Shown: positions 38,601 through 54,284, numbered from the stretch's first letter. The stretch: 64,000 bases of DNA from Monarcha castaneiventris obscurior (GCA_026261815.1 JAMPIT010000379.1:5282001-5346000); one strand, 5' to 3'. The notes: generated from the letters alone by a model not told the origin. Program-made: numbers and translations.

Positions 38601-39671
38601 TTTACTCTTTCCAACCCTTCTTCCTCCTTTTGATTCACCTTTCGGTTTTCCTTTCCTGATGGGTCCCTTTTGAATCTTGCCTATTGATGTACACGAGATA
38701 AGCTCAGTTCAGCTCCCAGACCTTTCTAGTGCAACTTTCACCTGTATGTTTCCCTTTGTGGAACTGAAAGATAAAGGATGCAAAGCTCATCTCTGACAAA
38801 GAATTGAAGGATTTGGTAAGCTGCATTTTGGCTGTGAAAGAGAGCAGGCAGGAAATCAGAACAGTAAAATGGCAGAGGGCTGAGCTGGTCAAGCTGTAGT
38901 GAGTAGACTGTCTTTGGCTTTAGGTGAGCTGCTGAATTACAGCCCTGGCCTGCACCCTTCACAGTTTGACTTGTGTGATATGATGTGGTGGTGTCTCTAG
39001 TTCCTAGTGGGCAGGTGTCCACATAGTAGTAGCTATTTTCACAATTGCCATTATTTGGTAACTACTAAGGAGAAGCTCAGGATCATTTGAATCAGACCAA
39101 ACTGATTTCATATTTACAGGAGGTAGAAATATAAGCTCTGGCTGAGATATGTTGGCAAGATGCTCTGGGAAGCTTGATTGCTGTGGCCTGTGCCGCACCT
39201 TTTACTGCTGATTGAAGGGTTTCATTTTCCAGGGCTATCAGTCTGGCATTTTACATGAGCAAAAGAGTGGCTGTTTGTTTAACAGCATAAAACTGATGGG
39301 GACAAAAAGGAAGTGCAAAATCAGAAAAATCATTACAGGATGGTTCTATCTGTAAAGAGGACTGAGTTACTTTGGGCTCAATTGGAAAAGGCAAAGGAGT
39401 GGAAAACTGAGCTGAACTGGAAAAATGTACTGCACTCTGTCATGTAGCATCTTGTGTGCTGTGACTGTTCTGACTGCTTCATTTTTCATTGTTTTTAGAA
39501 TAAAAAAGCATTTTAAAATTGAAACCCCACTGTGTCAATTCTTACTGTAGCTCCTGGTCTACAAATGGAAGGTTTTAGCCAATTTTTTTCTGAGGTCGTG
39601 ACAAAGCTAAGTGTAGAATAGTCAAATGACCTCAAAGTATTCTAAAGTAATAAAAATCAAAGGAAGTGCTA

Positions 39672-39702
39672 GTGGGGTTTTTTTGGGGGTTGTTTTTTTT
39701 TT
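39672..39702 (+). repeat. T/G-rich low-complexity tract
   Basis: GGGG-T7-GGGGG-TTG-T10 pattern, about 340 bp before exon 2. Confidence 0.75.
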
Positions 39703-40043
39703 CCCTTTGGCTCTGTGTTTTATGTTTTTCCCCTCATGCCTGAAAGAAAATCCGTTGCTGTGTCATAAAACCAGTTGCGTATTCCAACTCTTTTATTTGT
39801 AACCTGGTAAGAGTTTTCCCAGGCAGATGTAGCAGACGATGTACAAAAGCAGCAAGTAAATCTTCTTCTTGCTGCAGTTTCCTGGGTTGTACCTGGCCTT
39901 CCAACAGACAGAGGACTCCAGTCTTAACACTGTCGTTCCCTGCCTTTCACCAATGACTGCATAAAAACTGCATGACCACATAACCTTTCAGATTCACAGG
40001 ACAGCTGTGTTTTGTCACTTACACATTTATTATTTCTTTTTAG

Positions 40044-40163
<120 letters not shown>

Positions 40164-43100
40164 TGAAAATGATCTAGGAATGGTATATAATCTTCACAAA
40201 ACTTAAAGTGCTAACTGAATTGATTTCCAGTATCAGAGTGGGAAATACAGCTGATGGGTTTTGATTGTTAGTTCAGGACTGTTAGAAGGGTTAGTGACTG
40301 GCTTAACTTGGTATCTTCCCAAAGGAGTCTGTGGGCCAGCTCCAGTCCAGTGGCCTTCCTTTAGAAAGAAAGTGTGATCTGCTCAGACAGCCCAGTGCTA
40401 CATCTCATTTTGCTTAAGGACAGCTGGGTTACCTCTGCCACTGTGTGCATGGAGAAAGTGCAAGATGAAGCTTGGTGCACTTTTCCCTTGGGTTTATGGT
40501 CTGGCACTTAAATCCCTGTTAGGACATGCTGGTGTTGCCTGTGGTAACAGAGACTGTGCTGATGAAGAACTGGAATGGAAGGAGAGCGGGGTTTGGACAC
40601 CGGGAGCTAGTTTGTGTCTGCAGAGCCTGGATACAGTTACTGATACAGCAACTCAACTGCAGACTTGCTTAATGGCACCATCCTTTGGATGTAGATTCAA
40701 ACGATGATAGTTAGCCTTTAGAGGATAGATAGGTTATGCAGAGACTGTGAAAATAATCAACTGTCTTCCATTGCTGCCTGGTTCAGGTGTACGTCCAGCT
40801 TTTTGTTCTCAAAGGTGACTGTCTACTTGCTAGGTCCTCTAGTGACCTACAAGTGGAAGCTTGGGTAGGAAGTGAAAATAAAGAAAAATTGGTTGGCTGG
40901 TGGGGGGTGTCCTACAAGATGGACTTGCCTCTTCTCCAAATATTATAGTAGATTTTTTTTACTTTAATAAAATGTTTTAATACTTGTTGCTGTCTCAAAG
41001 CACAGGGAGACGTGCTTTTATTTTAAATATATTCTTCTAATGTTCAGAACAAGAGAATGTCAAAGTCCATGTAATGGTGAACCAGAAGTAACCATGGGAC
41101 ATTTTTTTACTGAATTCACTGTTGCTCCTAGGAAACAGAACAGAACACAATCTGTATGATTGTTTGCACAGCATAGCCATGCACTTCTTTGTTGGTAGCC
41201 TCATAACATGCTCATAATAGCTGTATTTTGATAAAATTGCAGAAGGGATGGTATACAAAGTGAAATTGAATTTGCCATCTTTTACAGATTTAAAGTGCTT
41301 TAGTTCCTGTCAAGAAATTGCTTTGAGTATATTTGGCAGAGGTTCCAAGGAAGCAAGGGGATGAAAACTTTTGAAAATGAATGTCCAAACATGAATTACA
41401 CCGCAATGATTTGCATGCAACAACAACAAAAATGCAAAACCCCACAGTTTTGAAAATCTGTTCTGTTAAGATACTGTTTCTCACAGCAGTGAATGGATTG
41501 CTTTCTTCTTATGTCTTCTGATATGAGACAATTGCATGGGAGGGGCTCAAATGCCTGATGATAGCATTTCTCTGTAATTTTAAAAAGTTCTTGTTTTTGT
41601 GATCAGTGCATGAATAAAATTTTGAGTGGGAAACCTATGGGAGGGAGTGAAGGCAATGTTTTATATTTTAAATATAGAAAAAGTCAAAGCCCTTTTTAAC
41701 TGCTGCAGAATGAATAATAAGAGAAAGATTCCTTTAAAGAGGTTCCAAACTAGATGATCTTTCATTTCTTCAGTTACTAAGAAATGGAGAATTGGAGAGA
41801 AATAGGAAAGAAATTCAGATTCATTCTGATTTTTATTCATGTTACATGCAGGTATATGTGACAGTGCAGTAGATTGCAGGATGCTATATGTGGTCATTAG
41901 TTCTGGAAAACTGAGAAGGATAAAATTCAATGTTCTTTATACTTGAAACATTTTCATCCTAAACTCCTTAGCCTAAACATTCTAAATTTGGCAATTGTAA
42001 AATGGAAAAATGTTGATTCGGTATTGATTTTTAAGTATTTGGATTTTCATTTAACTTCTGATTTCATGTAAAAGTTGTTTCTGCTGCATTTTAATATCAA
42101 TTAGGGAAAAACTTTCAGAGTTGTCTGACTGCCTAACTCATAATAGGAGCCGATAAGTTGTTTGACTTCATACATAGATTTGTTGGTTGGGCCTCAGCAT
42201 GTAAGTAATGTTTGGTTTTCACAGTGCTTGAATTTAGAATCTCCTGTTCACTTCGTCCAGCTCTGCAATTTCTTTCAGTACCTTCCTTCCAGTTGGTGCC
42301 TTTGCCATTACTGAAGATGGTCTTCCCTGGTCTCTCTGCTGCAGCCAGCTAAGATGAGCAAGGGATGTAAATTTATGATGTGCAGTCACCTGGCCATAAG
42401 CAGTAGAATGGCACTAGCATATTTTATTCTGTATTGATTTGTGTATTCTTCCAAGTCTGAACTTGTGCCAGGAATATGTTACTACTCTAATACACTTTAC
42501 TTATTCCTTTGTACTGATTATCATTGTCAGTAGAAACTTGGCAATTCTACATTAAGTTCTTAAAAAACTCTCCTCTCTACTCTTCCATTTAGAGATGAAT
42601 GAGGTTAATTGGCTTAGTCATTTTTCATATATATTGCAGCATTAATTAATCTAGAGCTTTGCTGTGATAGTAAATCTGAAAGAATAATGTATGATTTTCA
42701 GCCATCTCATTGTCATTATGTGTAATCTTTAAAAAAACAGTCAGACTATTCAGCCTCTTTTTTTTTTTTTGCCATAAAGACATCAAGTTGCACATTTATT
42801 TTTGTATTACTCATATAATTAAATACAGAAGGATTAAATTCCAAATTTACAAAGCAGATATATGTTAGGAAGAAAACATCAACTCTACTGGTGTGTCCCA
42901 TGAGAGGGTATACACCTACGTAGTGTTTTATATCTTGGAGAAGGAACAACTCATTTTTGTTTCTTAAATATCTTTCCTGTTATGCTGGTTGGTTGTAAAA
43001 TGGCCAGCAAGCAGGCAGTTCTTCTGCTACCTAGAAGGAGTAAAAACTTTTAAAGCAAAGCTTTCAGGGATGTAGAAAATGTATGGCTTTCTTCTGTGGG

Positions 43101-45570
43101 TGGTGAGGAGGAGGGAGAAGTATTTACTTAATGTTTGTGCCTGTGCTGATAGTGAACAGTGTAAGGCAAACAGACCTGGACACTGAAATCTCTTTACGAG
43201 GAAAATAGCAGCTCACTTCAGTGCAAAGTGCTCTGGATTTTCTGTCCTGAAAGTGTTTCCCCATCCTGCTGTAAATTTCTAGGCTCACCACCTGCTGTCT
43301 ATACACCCTAGCATGAGATTTTGCTGATTTTGCTAGTGTGGCACAGACTACTAGTCAGAGTATGATCCACTCTCGCCTCAGTGCTCCTTTTCCGCTGTGC
43401 AGCTGCCTCACTAGTTGTTCTCTATCTTCCATTTCTTTTGTTACTTATTCTTGTTAAGCTCTAAAATTTCTCTCACTGAATTTTATTTAGGTTTTCTGCG
43501 GACTGTTTCTCAAATTCAGTAACATTGCTTTAACAATGTACTCTTGTCATCCAGCATGCATTCAGCTTTTCCAAGGTTTAGTGTTATCTGCGTATTAGAT
43601 CTTGCTTTCTTTTGTAGCACTGTATTTATTTTTGCTTATGGAAGTCCATAGGAAAGAGTGACCAAAAACTTGGTTTTGGGCTGTATGATTACTGCTATTA
43701 AGTTGGGCTATATGATACTCACTGCTGCTTCTCTAGCTACAGGGTCTGCTGCTATGTCACGAAGAATATTTTGATAGACTTGAAGTAACTTGTCCTTGAC
43801 AGGCCTATATATTACTCAACTTCTTATCTGCTAAATACTTCCAAATAATTTTTATTCCTTATTTTGGGGGAATTGAAATTCAGTTGCTGCATCTCCACTT
43901 CTTTGGACCTGTCTTTTTTCTTTTTTTTTTTTTAGCTATTCTCTGAGTATTTTCCATTCTTTTGGAATCACTGCTATCCTCTACAAATTCTCAAAAATTA
44001 CTATTGATAATTCTGAGACTGATCCAGTCAGCTTTAATTACCTATGGTGAATTTCAGCACATTTAACTGATGTGAGAATACCTAATTTATTTAATTATCA
44101 TCTTATCAATTTTCCCTTGTTTGTTCCTGGTGTTGGTTTTAGCAGCTGTCTAATCATAGACACGTTTCTGATTAGGCATCAGCACTCCTGTGCTTTGAGT
44201 GTAAGTACTCAGTGCCAACCCCTTCTTGGAAGGGCAAGTCAGTTTCCTTTCTGCTGGTGTGCTTACAGAAATTTCTTCATGCATGTAGTGTGGGTGAGTT
44301 TGCTGAAGTTTAATTTCCTGAAGCCCTTTTTCTTCTTTTTGTGTTCTCCCTTGCTTTCCTGAAAATGAAGAATCATCCCTTCATGAATGCTCAGTATTTT
44401 AGCTGCTTCTTCCCCATGGGTTCAAGTCAACCTGGTAGCATCCCAGAAACTTGCCAGATACTTTTCTGTCCCTGTCTTTCTTTTCCCTTGGTTTTGTCCT
44501 TCTTTTGTCATTCCCTGGAAATTGCCTGTAGAACTACCAGAAGTAACCTATCTGTTCCATTCTGTTCGGAGCACTGCAGCTTTATGAGGAATAGGACCAA
44601 TTGAAGACTGCTTAAAATTATCAGGGAGATAAAAGTAAGACAGAAGCTGGTATGAATTAGTTGATTGGATAAAGGAAGAGAAGATTGAGTATAGGCATAG
44701 TAAATCTTCAGCTACACAAAAGATAGGAAAAGAAGAAGAGGGTAAGTTATCCTGAATGTCTGTTAGGGACAGAATAAGAAATAAGGCCTTTAAATTGTAG
44801 AAAGAGAAGATTCCAATTAGAAAATAAAACTAATTTTTTTTTTTATAACAGAAATAATTAATTCCTTTCACAAGCTGTGGAAGAGATGTGAAAGATTGGT
44901 AGGCCTCACCAAAACCCAGTGTAGCAATGTGTCTGTCAGGAGTTGTGTAGTTTTGGTTGATCCCGCCTTAAACTAGGGGAATGAACTAGTATATCCCTTG
45001 ATCCATGTTTTTCTATGAATTTTTCTAGAACAGTTTTCAGTATTTCGGCCATATACATTGTTTGAGTCCTAGGGGAGAACATCCAGCCAAACTCTGATAA
45101 ATGTTTGATGCTAATAACCCTAGATAATGTCTTGGCTTTCTGTAGTTCCCTTTTTCCTTTGCTTGGTGAGGCTGGGAAATTGACTTGTCTGGATAAGATT
45201 AAAGCCAAAGGTTCTTAGTACAAGTTAAAAGCCAATAAACTTTCAAAATGGGACAAGCTGCTTAATATCTTGGAGTACAACTTTAGCCCACAGCTATGCT
45301 AACTATTTGCTTTCCTCCTCCATGAGACTCAGGACTGTGAGTGCTGGAATGGGATAATTTCATAGTGTTTTTGCTGTTCAGCTGGAGTAATTGACTTCTG
45401 TATGGTCAACTAACTTGCATTATTCTGTTCAAGTGACTCAGAGAAGAGTTTTTAAAAAGTTGCTTTGTCTCACTGTGTTTTCCATTTTCCAGTAGGACTC
45501 TTAAACTTCTTTCTCTTGATGTTTCTTTGTTGATGTTAATTTCAACTATGGGAATCAGAGCATCAGTCAT

Positions 45571-45589
45571 ATCTCCTCCTCCTCCTCCT
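45571..45589 (+). repeat. (TCC)n short tandem repeat
   Basis: TCTCCTCCTCCTCCTCCTCTTC: about six CTC/TCC units in intron 2. Confidence 0.85.
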
Positions 45590-48304
45590 CTTCATCTGTT
45601 TTTTCCTCTGCATATTTTGCCTTTTGCTTTGCAAGACTAAGCTATCTATTGATTTATTGTTGTGACAGTAGTCTTTCAGGAGACTAAGAAGAGATGCTTG
45701 CCACTGGCGTTGGCAATAGTGCTGTTTCTTCTGCACTCCACAGTGTTGATAATATTTATCATGAATGATATCATAACATATTAAGTCTTCTGAGCCTAGG
45801 AAAGCAGCAAAGTATGACCCTAATAAATATCAAAGACAGTCTTACTAGATTTACAGTCTTTGTGCAAAAATATGAAACTAGTGGGTTAGCTAGAATTTTG
45901 AACTGTGGAGTGGAGTCATCAATGGAATAAAACACATGATCCGTGCAGGGTCTGTCTTTGCTTTGAAGTTAGAGAGGACTCCTGAAAATATTACCATCAC
46001 TTGTGAATCCTTTGATCTTTTTGACAGTGTCTCTTTAAGCCTTTGCATACTTCATCCTTAGAGCTATTGACTTAAAAAAAAGAAAAAATCCCTCTGAATG
46101 CTGCTGTTTCTGTAAATAGGCTAAATGAGTTGGCAATTGTCTTCTGTTATCGTTTTCAGGTTCCTTGTTTTATTGTGTGCATACAGACAGGATTTTTTAC
46201 TTTCTTTCTCTGTAAAGTCATTCCAAGACGTCATTGTGATTCATAATTATTAAGTCACAGTTTTTATCTTTTACTTTAAAAAGAAAAAAAAAATAAATGC
46301 CTTGCAATTACTAAAACTGCTTAAAAATTTAATTGAAAGAACCACAGTTCTTCTCTTAAGGCTATGGTTGCCAACGGAAGAGCACAGAGAGTTAGGAGGC
46401 TTCTGTGGTTGCATATGTCTGATAGAATTTATTTGGGAGCCTCTTCAGCTGAAAGGAGTGCATTGTTTTGTCTGAAGGTAGTTATTCCCTGCAATGGACT
46501 GAAAGCAACCCATGATGGAAAGAGAGGGGGAAAGCTATTCAGATTCTTTTGCCTGGCATTATTAGGTTGATTTTCATGCGTCTACAGATGTGGCTTTTGG
46601 CTGTAGAGCAGTGTAAGAAACAAACTTTCAGTACAACCTGTCTTTCTGCATAAATTCACATCAGACATGTCTTTGAAATGCTGTTCTTCCCAGTGTAACA
46701 ACAGACCACCTAATTTGGTAGGCAGTTCTGATAGCAGCAATTTGCCAGCTGAAAATCTCAGGCTTGCTCCTTCTTGCCTAGACATTCCCAGCATTGTTAT
46801 GTATGGTGCAGTTTAACCTAGTGAAAACCAGTGGGTTTCCTATATTGCATTCCAGGATTGGAACTGTAACTTGCATAATCACACCCCTGTCACCTCTGTA
46901 GTAATTATTTCAGTTTTTTTGTGATGTAGCCCTAGAACACCTAAGGTATTAACTCAAGCCTAAGGTCAGGGTTGTGAATTCTTGATTGCATATTGCTGCA
47001 TTGTGATTACCCTATTGTTTCAAGCTTGCTTATATCTGGACAGCAGTAATCCCACCTTTGTATTGACTTGGAAAATTGGTTTCAAGTGAGATGTAAAACA
47101 GATGTAAAATAATAAAACCTCAAATATTTTCCCTCAGTGAATTGCAAAGACGAAGAATTTTTTAGTCATGGTGAGTCTTCCATTGTGTATACCTATATAA
47201 AATATATTTCAATATATGACATTTAGCTACCTGGAATGATTTTTGGGCTTTTTTTTTGCCTGAGCCACCATTATCTTAATTTTTTTCTCCATATTTTAGT
47301 ATTTTAGAAATTATTTGTAAAGTTGTATTTGTTTTAATGCTGCTCTTCTTTCCTTCACAGGATGGTGGAGCCTCTGTCTAGGGACTTTAATAAACAGTCA
47401 AGTAAAATCAGTCTGCATGTCAGTGGTTTTTATAAAATTACCTTTGTAATTAAGGTGTGAATTTGAGTTTCAGATGATAAATGGCATAGCTTAAATTTTA
47501 AGTACCTTTTGAGTATGACATAGAATACTTCGGAGGATACTGTTCTTACTGATAAGAGTATTAATTGAGCATATGTAAAAAGAGAGTGGAGGCAGAAGCA
47601 AAGTAATATTTATGAAAGCTAAATGTAAAGCTAGGTCCTTGGCTCCTCCACTCCCAATATCCTGTCCATTAAATTGGTGTTGCCTGTGCAGTATCTGCTA
47701 GTTCCCACCTATATGCAGTCCTGTGTCCCAGAAGTTTTCTGCAAGATAAATCTTCCTGCCTTTTCATACAAGTTCACCCACCCCATGGTCTCCAGCTACC
47801 CTGATCTGCTGTCATCCTTTTTCCCTTCCTTTGAGGACTCAAACTCGATTCCATGTGCCTGAAATTTTCTCAAGTGTTAGATTGTAAACATCCCAGTATT
47901 TACTTCATGTTCTGACTTGGGACCAATCAAGCATTCTTCCTTAGTTTGGTTCCAGGACCAGTTATGAGAAAATAAAATAATTCCATTATTTTGCCCTGTC
48001 TGGGACCTTCAGCTAATGATTTAGAAAAGTTCATATGGTTTCCTCTTTTGTACTTAGACCTTGATTTGTCATCATGTTGAAGTTTGTTCCTACGTTCTTG
48101 GGTCAACTGAGATTTTAGAACAGTCGATTCTCTTTTCTTCAAGATAGCATGTTGCTGTTACTTTTCCATATGCATTTTTGTCCATTTAGTGTGAGGACTT
48201 CAGTTTTCCACTTGGTACAATATTTCTCTGTATTTGGGTGCTAAAACATACATGGTAACCACCTTTCCACCTTTCATGTAAATGATAGGAAATAGTCCTG
48301 CTTG

Positions 48305-48334
48305 ATTTTTTTTTTTTTTTTTTTTAATTTTTTT
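48305..48334 (+). repeat. Poly-T tract
   Basis: A nearly pure T run interrupted by AA. It could be the antisense tail of a degraded retroposon, but no body is recognisable to its left or right. Confidence 0.85.
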
Positions 48335-51016
48335 AAGATCTGCCGTAGACCTTTTTTGCTTTCCATCTATTAACAGTTCTGCAAAAGGCATCTGCAAAGA
48401 TTGGGAAAACAGGAATCTAGTCTGTGTGACACGCTTGTCTACTTGGTGCTATTGAACTATTTTTATTTTACTTGTGCTCTTTAGGTTTCTGCTCCTTCCA
48501 CACAAGCCTAATCTGTCTATAAAGCACTGTATAAAGCTTTTTTTATTTGGTTGATGCTTTACTGGTAAGGGAGAGTGACATTTATGATTTTTGGATATTC
48601 AAGTTATAATAATTCAGAGGATATGTGAAAAATATAAAAGTTTATCTTTTTTACATGAAATAGGAAAAATTATGATAGATAGATTTTGTGATGTGATAAA
48701 TGTTTCAAGTTCAAAAGATCTATATTGCAAAAATTTTTTATGTTTAAGTACACCCAAGTCCTTCCTCCTTATCACAGCCTAATATTCTGAAATTAAGACC
48801 TCCATTAAGGTAATGTTAAAGATGCTCCTTTTTTTAATACAAGTAGAAATCCAGCAACTTAAGTGTAACAATAATTGATAGCAGTGCAGATCTTAAAAGA
48901 TTAACTGGCTTTGTGCAGTCATGGCATCATTTCCTGTTACAGGTTGTTTTATTTTGAAATAGGAGGTGGACATCAGCTGTGACTAGATAATGTAAATTTG
49001 TCAACAATTCCAGTGTTGCTTTTCATATTGTGGTGATTCCTTTATCAGTATATTCTGATGTTTCATGTAAGAATCTGAGCTGTGTTGGCTTTTTCCTATG
49101 TTGTGTCTCTCAGTGTCAACTACTGTGGAAAGAGACTGAAAAGCAGCAATGTAGTTCAGGCTAATGAAAAGAGAAACATTCTACATTATAAATTGGTGTT
49201 ACCAAAAGAGACTATTGTGTCATATCTGTCTTCCCACATTTCTCCTAGACAGTGTAACTACAACGTATGCTACAGATCTTTTTTTCTTTAATGTTTCTGT
49301 ATTTAAAGAGTAATTCTGCATTAAAAATAGAGTCTCATTTTCAGAAAGAGAAATTAAATAAGGATATGCAGGAGACCTAAATGCATTCAGAACAATCAGA
49401 TACTCACAGAAGTTACATCAGGAAAGTTTCACCATATCTTAAATCCATCCTCCAAGCAGTGAAAGTTTTAGGGTTGGTTTATTTGTTTGGGGTGGGGTTT
49501 GGTAGTTATTTTATTTTGTGTGTATGTAGTATGTTTCCTATAACGTAGTGCATTAAACCTCATTAAAAAAAAAAAAAAAAGACTGAAGAGATGCAGTTTT
49601 CCAGTCTACAGACTGTTTTCTTGTCCTTTTATCCAAGGTCTGGCTGCAGTTCTATAAACATGACTATGTGAGAGGTAGGTAGATTAAATGCATTCTCTGA
49701 TTTTACTGCCTTTATCAGATTGTTTTATCAGCATCGCTTTAAGAGAAGCAAGGACATAAAAGAATTTAGTTGTCCATTGTTGTCCAGACACAAAATTTTC
49801 AAAAATATTTCAGGGAAACTGAAAGTTGACAGAATGTGTTTTTCTTTCCATCATTGTCCTGAAATGAAGATCTACCATGTATTAACACTAAAGTAGAGAG
49901 GTAATAAACCATTGGTTTTGAAATAAAAGTCAGAAGGAAGAGAGCTTAATGTCAGTGCAACTGATATAACTAATATATATAACTGATGCTGGTTAGGGGC
50001 AAAATGTGAGAATCTTGCTGAGTAGCCAGTAACCTTGCTTAGCTCTCATGTGCTTGGAAAAGGCAAGAATCATCTACTGTACTTTCTGCAGGTAGTAGTT
50101 GGACAAATGTGATTCAACACATAAGCCTGTCAGGAGCAGCCATATATATAAACATTTCAAACACAGAAGGATACAGACGCTTTAGCTAGAAGGAGTCACC
50201 TTTTGAATGTACACTCTGGTAAAATATGCTTAGGAAAAGAGTTTAATCTGTTGAAGTCTTAAAACCTGCAGTGAAAATTGAAGTCTGGCTGAGAACTTGA
50301 AGACATGCCTGCATTTAATGGATTTGTGAGCTTTTGTTGCACCCTACAAGTAACCTAAGAAGCTGCTTTTCCTTGCAGGTGTAAAATGAATTACTCTAGG
50401 CTTCAGCTTGCTAGTTGCTGATTGAGATTTATTTGTTGGGGTTGAATTTTTTTTGGCATTTTTTTTTGTTCTCTGTGTTTCTCTTTTGCATTGAAAAGTT
50501 AGTATTTAAGCCTATTATTTATTACTGCTTTGAATTTCATTTATCCCACAGCTGACTTTTGTCTTTATTTCTGAGCATTCTGTCTTAAGGGACATGCACA
50601 ACATCCTGCAAAATAGTATAATCTTCTTTATGCTATTTCTAGTATTCCATAGCAACTGAGGAAAAAAAAGGAGAATAAACTGAACACTACAACACAGGCA
50701 ATTCATTACAGATTTTCCGCTTAGTATTCAGTAAATTGTCAAGTCCTTATTTTCATCATTAGCATATTTTTCACAGAGCAGAAGCATAGCCATTTCTGGC
50801 AGACTGAATTAAATCTGTTTTACTTGAATGTGAAAGAAGAAAACATTGTCAGGCTTTCTATGAAAGCACCATTTTCTAGTAATAATTTATTTCTCTGGAA
50901 CAGTTTGCTGTGAATGTCTTTATGTTTCTATAAAGATATGGGTGTGAATGTTTCAGTCTACCTGTAATTAAACCATTCCTTAGCTGTAGGGGAAAAAACA
51001 GAAAAATCTATGAGGT

Positions 51017-51119
51017 GGGTTTTTTTGGTTTGGTGGTTTTTTGATTTTTTTTTTTTTTAATTTTTTGGTCGTTTTTGTTTTGGTGTTTTTTGTTGGTTTT
51101 ATTTTTTTTTTTTTTTTTG
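51017..51119 (+). repeat. Long T/G-rich low-complexity tract
   Basis: About 100 bp composed of T runs up to about 18 long separated by GG or GTGG. It is the longest of the intronic T/G tracts. Confidence 0.85.
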
Positions 51120-54100
51120 CTATTCATATTGCATGAGCTGAGAAATTTACTAGTTCTCTTTTAGAGAGATTGATGGCTATGCACTGGCACATTTTATTTA
51201 AATTTTTGTAGTACATTTTTATAGAATCAAAAAAAGCCTCAGAATTTCAATGTCTGAGGACAATGAAAAATATCAGGTATAACTATTCAGAAAATGTTTT
51301 GCATACATTAATTTCTTTTCTTTTTTAAGGCTAGCTGATAGCAATTCCATTTTATTTGAGTCTTATAGGTAGTCTTAAGTACTGTGAAATTAAATTATGT
51401 GCATCCTTGTCATTTCAAAACAGAATTTGAAAAGTGCCTGAACATATTTTGCTTGCTTATGTACTGTCATGTGAAGTAAAAATGTGTTTTATTCAATATC
51501 TGATTTTTCTTTCAGCAGTTTAGAAAGTTCCTGTCTTCTATTTGTAATCCCAAAAAAGTCTGCATTTGTCACCGAGTCTGTTTTATGATAGCTGTATGCT
51601 AGAACCAGTAATTGTGTGGCTGAAAAATATTTACATTATTAAAAGAACTGAGGACCAAAATGTATACCTCAAAGGAAAGTATAAATAAAAGAACTTAAAA
51701 ACTGTATGTATGATATTGTGTTTATAGGCTTGAGTGTGCAAATAACACCTCTGGAGACAAATTCACCACTGAACATGTACACATGCCCTTATATGCATAT
51801 AAATTGTAAATCACAAAATTATGATCAAATGCATCCTTTGCTCAGTTATTCCAAGAGCTGAGTATCGGAGCTCAAATGATCCTCAAGAACTGTTTTGCTG
51901 TTTGCCCTCAATAGCTAAAAGAGGACAAATTGATTTCTCCCTCATTTCCTTTGGTTTTCATTGTATTTGTAATATGAGGAAAGGAAAATGGGTTCTGGTA
52001 GCTCTTTTCAGTAAGTGCTACCTCCCAGCAAGAAAAAACCAAGAGCACATAGCTGAGTCACCCTATTTAGGATCTTGCAGCATCCACAGCTACTGCTGCC
52101 TTGTTAATGTTTAAATAAACTTACTTAAGATACATTTATTTGCTCTCAGAATCCATGAAGATACACCATTCAGAGATTCACTGGCATGCCTTTATATTTA
52201 ATTAGCAAATAAAATAAAACAAGTGTGGGATCCAGACAAGTATTCTCTCTTGCAAATGGCCCTTAATACTTTCTATTCCTTCCTTTCTTTTTTTCTGTTA
52301 CCAAGACACCCAGAGTTTTTCTTTCCTGGATTGCTAACTATATTACATTACCATTATCAAACATGAAATCATTGTGTAAAAAAAAAAAAACGTGTCCTCT
52401 ACAATCTTCCCAAAGGAAAAAAAAACTATGACCCATAAGCGACAGCAAGGAGCTTTTTGAGAAGATACTTTAAAGAATGTATGACAAGCAAGAGGTTGTT
52501 GTTTGGCTTTTATTTGTTACTTTGTTTTGTTAGAGACTGCTTGCTTTCTATCAGGGAATCTTTCCTTGGCCAGATGAAAATTTGGCAGTTTCAAAGTGTA
52601 TTTGTACTCCTGTCTGTCTCCTTTGTCCAAAGCCAACATCACTAAACCCTGTCCAGCCATTGACCTGTCTCTGTTAGTAGTAGCAGCCTAATGATGTAAA
52701 TGTAAATTATTGCATCAAAATATCATTCAGTCAAATAACATACTGAACTATGTAAAGTAGTGTTGGTACAAGATTATTTGTGCCCAAGCTACAATCCAGG
52801 AATTAGGACAGGATTGGTACTGTTGGTACTGTTAATTAATTTAATATTCTACTTCTCCTTCATTTTTTATTAAAAACAGAAAGCAATTTTGGGTTAGGAT
52901 TGAATTTTTTTTTTTGTGATCCACATTATTTTTAGTTTCATTGGGATGTGTGGTTCAGCTCCTTCATTCAAAGGGACTTTATTAAGGACTTCAGCAAGCT
53001 TCCTTTCAGGTGGAATGATGTGGCTGTCAACAATGACTAGCCTAAAACTTTTATTTTTGTTATCAATGCCATATTTTCACAAAACATTTGATGGTTTCTT
53101 TTGTTGTAATTTGAAAACATTGGATGTGACATTTTGAAATTAGATTGACTTCTAATTATAAATTAAGTAGAAACTTAAGTTTCCCAGTTCCAGACTTACA
53201 ATAGCTCCTTAAGTCAAAGAAGAAAAAGGAGGTCTGCTAATAGACTAATTTGCAACAGCTGGAGTAAGTTAAAACACAAAAATAAAAGTATCTGCTTGGT
53301 CCTTTGAGGGAAGGAAAAAAGTTTTACTGTGCTGCTTTGCCAAGTTGAACTCCCTTATGTACAACAAGTATAATTTAAACATTTCACATCAACGCAAATA
53401 TTTTAATTTGACACAATACAATAAATCATACGCTGCTATATTTTTAAAGGTACAGGGTATACTGTGATTGCCCATTCTCTATTAATTTTCAGGCTTTTCT
53501 TATGGGCAAGGGCTCTTAACAAAAATATTTTATGCACATAATTGGCATGTATTAGTCAGCAAAGTTGTAGTAGTTACATTTATTTTAATGTTTAGGGTGA
53601 AAGTATAGTCTTGCTTATACAACTGTTTTTCTAGGAATAAGTATTACTAGAAAACAATAATTTGCTTCAGATCTAATTTTATTCGCGATTACTCACAGTT
53701 TCCTTATTCTTTGTATCAGTTTGGTTTTTCTGCCTGTTTTGGTGATTGAGTAAAACATTCTAAAGTTCTGAATGACTCTTTAGGTACAAGAATAATGAGA
53801 AAAATCTGTAAGGAAAGGAATGATTCTTTTTATTCATTCATTCTCTCACGTGGTATGACAGACTGTAGATTTTTTTTTTTTTTTTCAATTGAATATGCAT
53901 TGAAGATGTAGAAATAGATTGGTTTTTTATGTCCTAGTATTCTCTTTTTGGGTTGGTTGCAATGTTTCGGATGTTAAAAATAAACATGTGGCTTCTTCAT
54001 AATCGTGCCAGAATTCGGCATTTAGCTTCAAAATTCTGTATTCCTTCAGTTAGAAGTTGTGTCCTAATTGAAAACTGGAGAGAAGGACCAAAGAAGCTAT

Positions 54101-54284
54101 GGAGATTTTCCTGAACTTTGGTGACTGAAAAGGCATAACATGTAGTGCACTTTCTTTGGTTTTGAACAGAAATGGACAAAACTAAAATTAAATTTATAGA
54201 TTTCAGTTGTTCTTGCTTCATAAAAAGGTTTAGTATTTCATTCTGCTTTAAAAGGAATATGATTCTTTTATCAGAATAGGAAGC

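Larger units (their letters stand above)
29421..40043. other. ASXL3 intron 1, 3' part
   Basis: No additional exon could be supported. It holds T/G-rich tracts (30715-30760, 35617-35680, 39672-39702), a candidate conserved noncoding block (31240-31570) and a weak minus-strand retroelement-like stretch (36430-36980). The intron closes with TATTTCTTTTTAG at 40043. Confidence 0.5.
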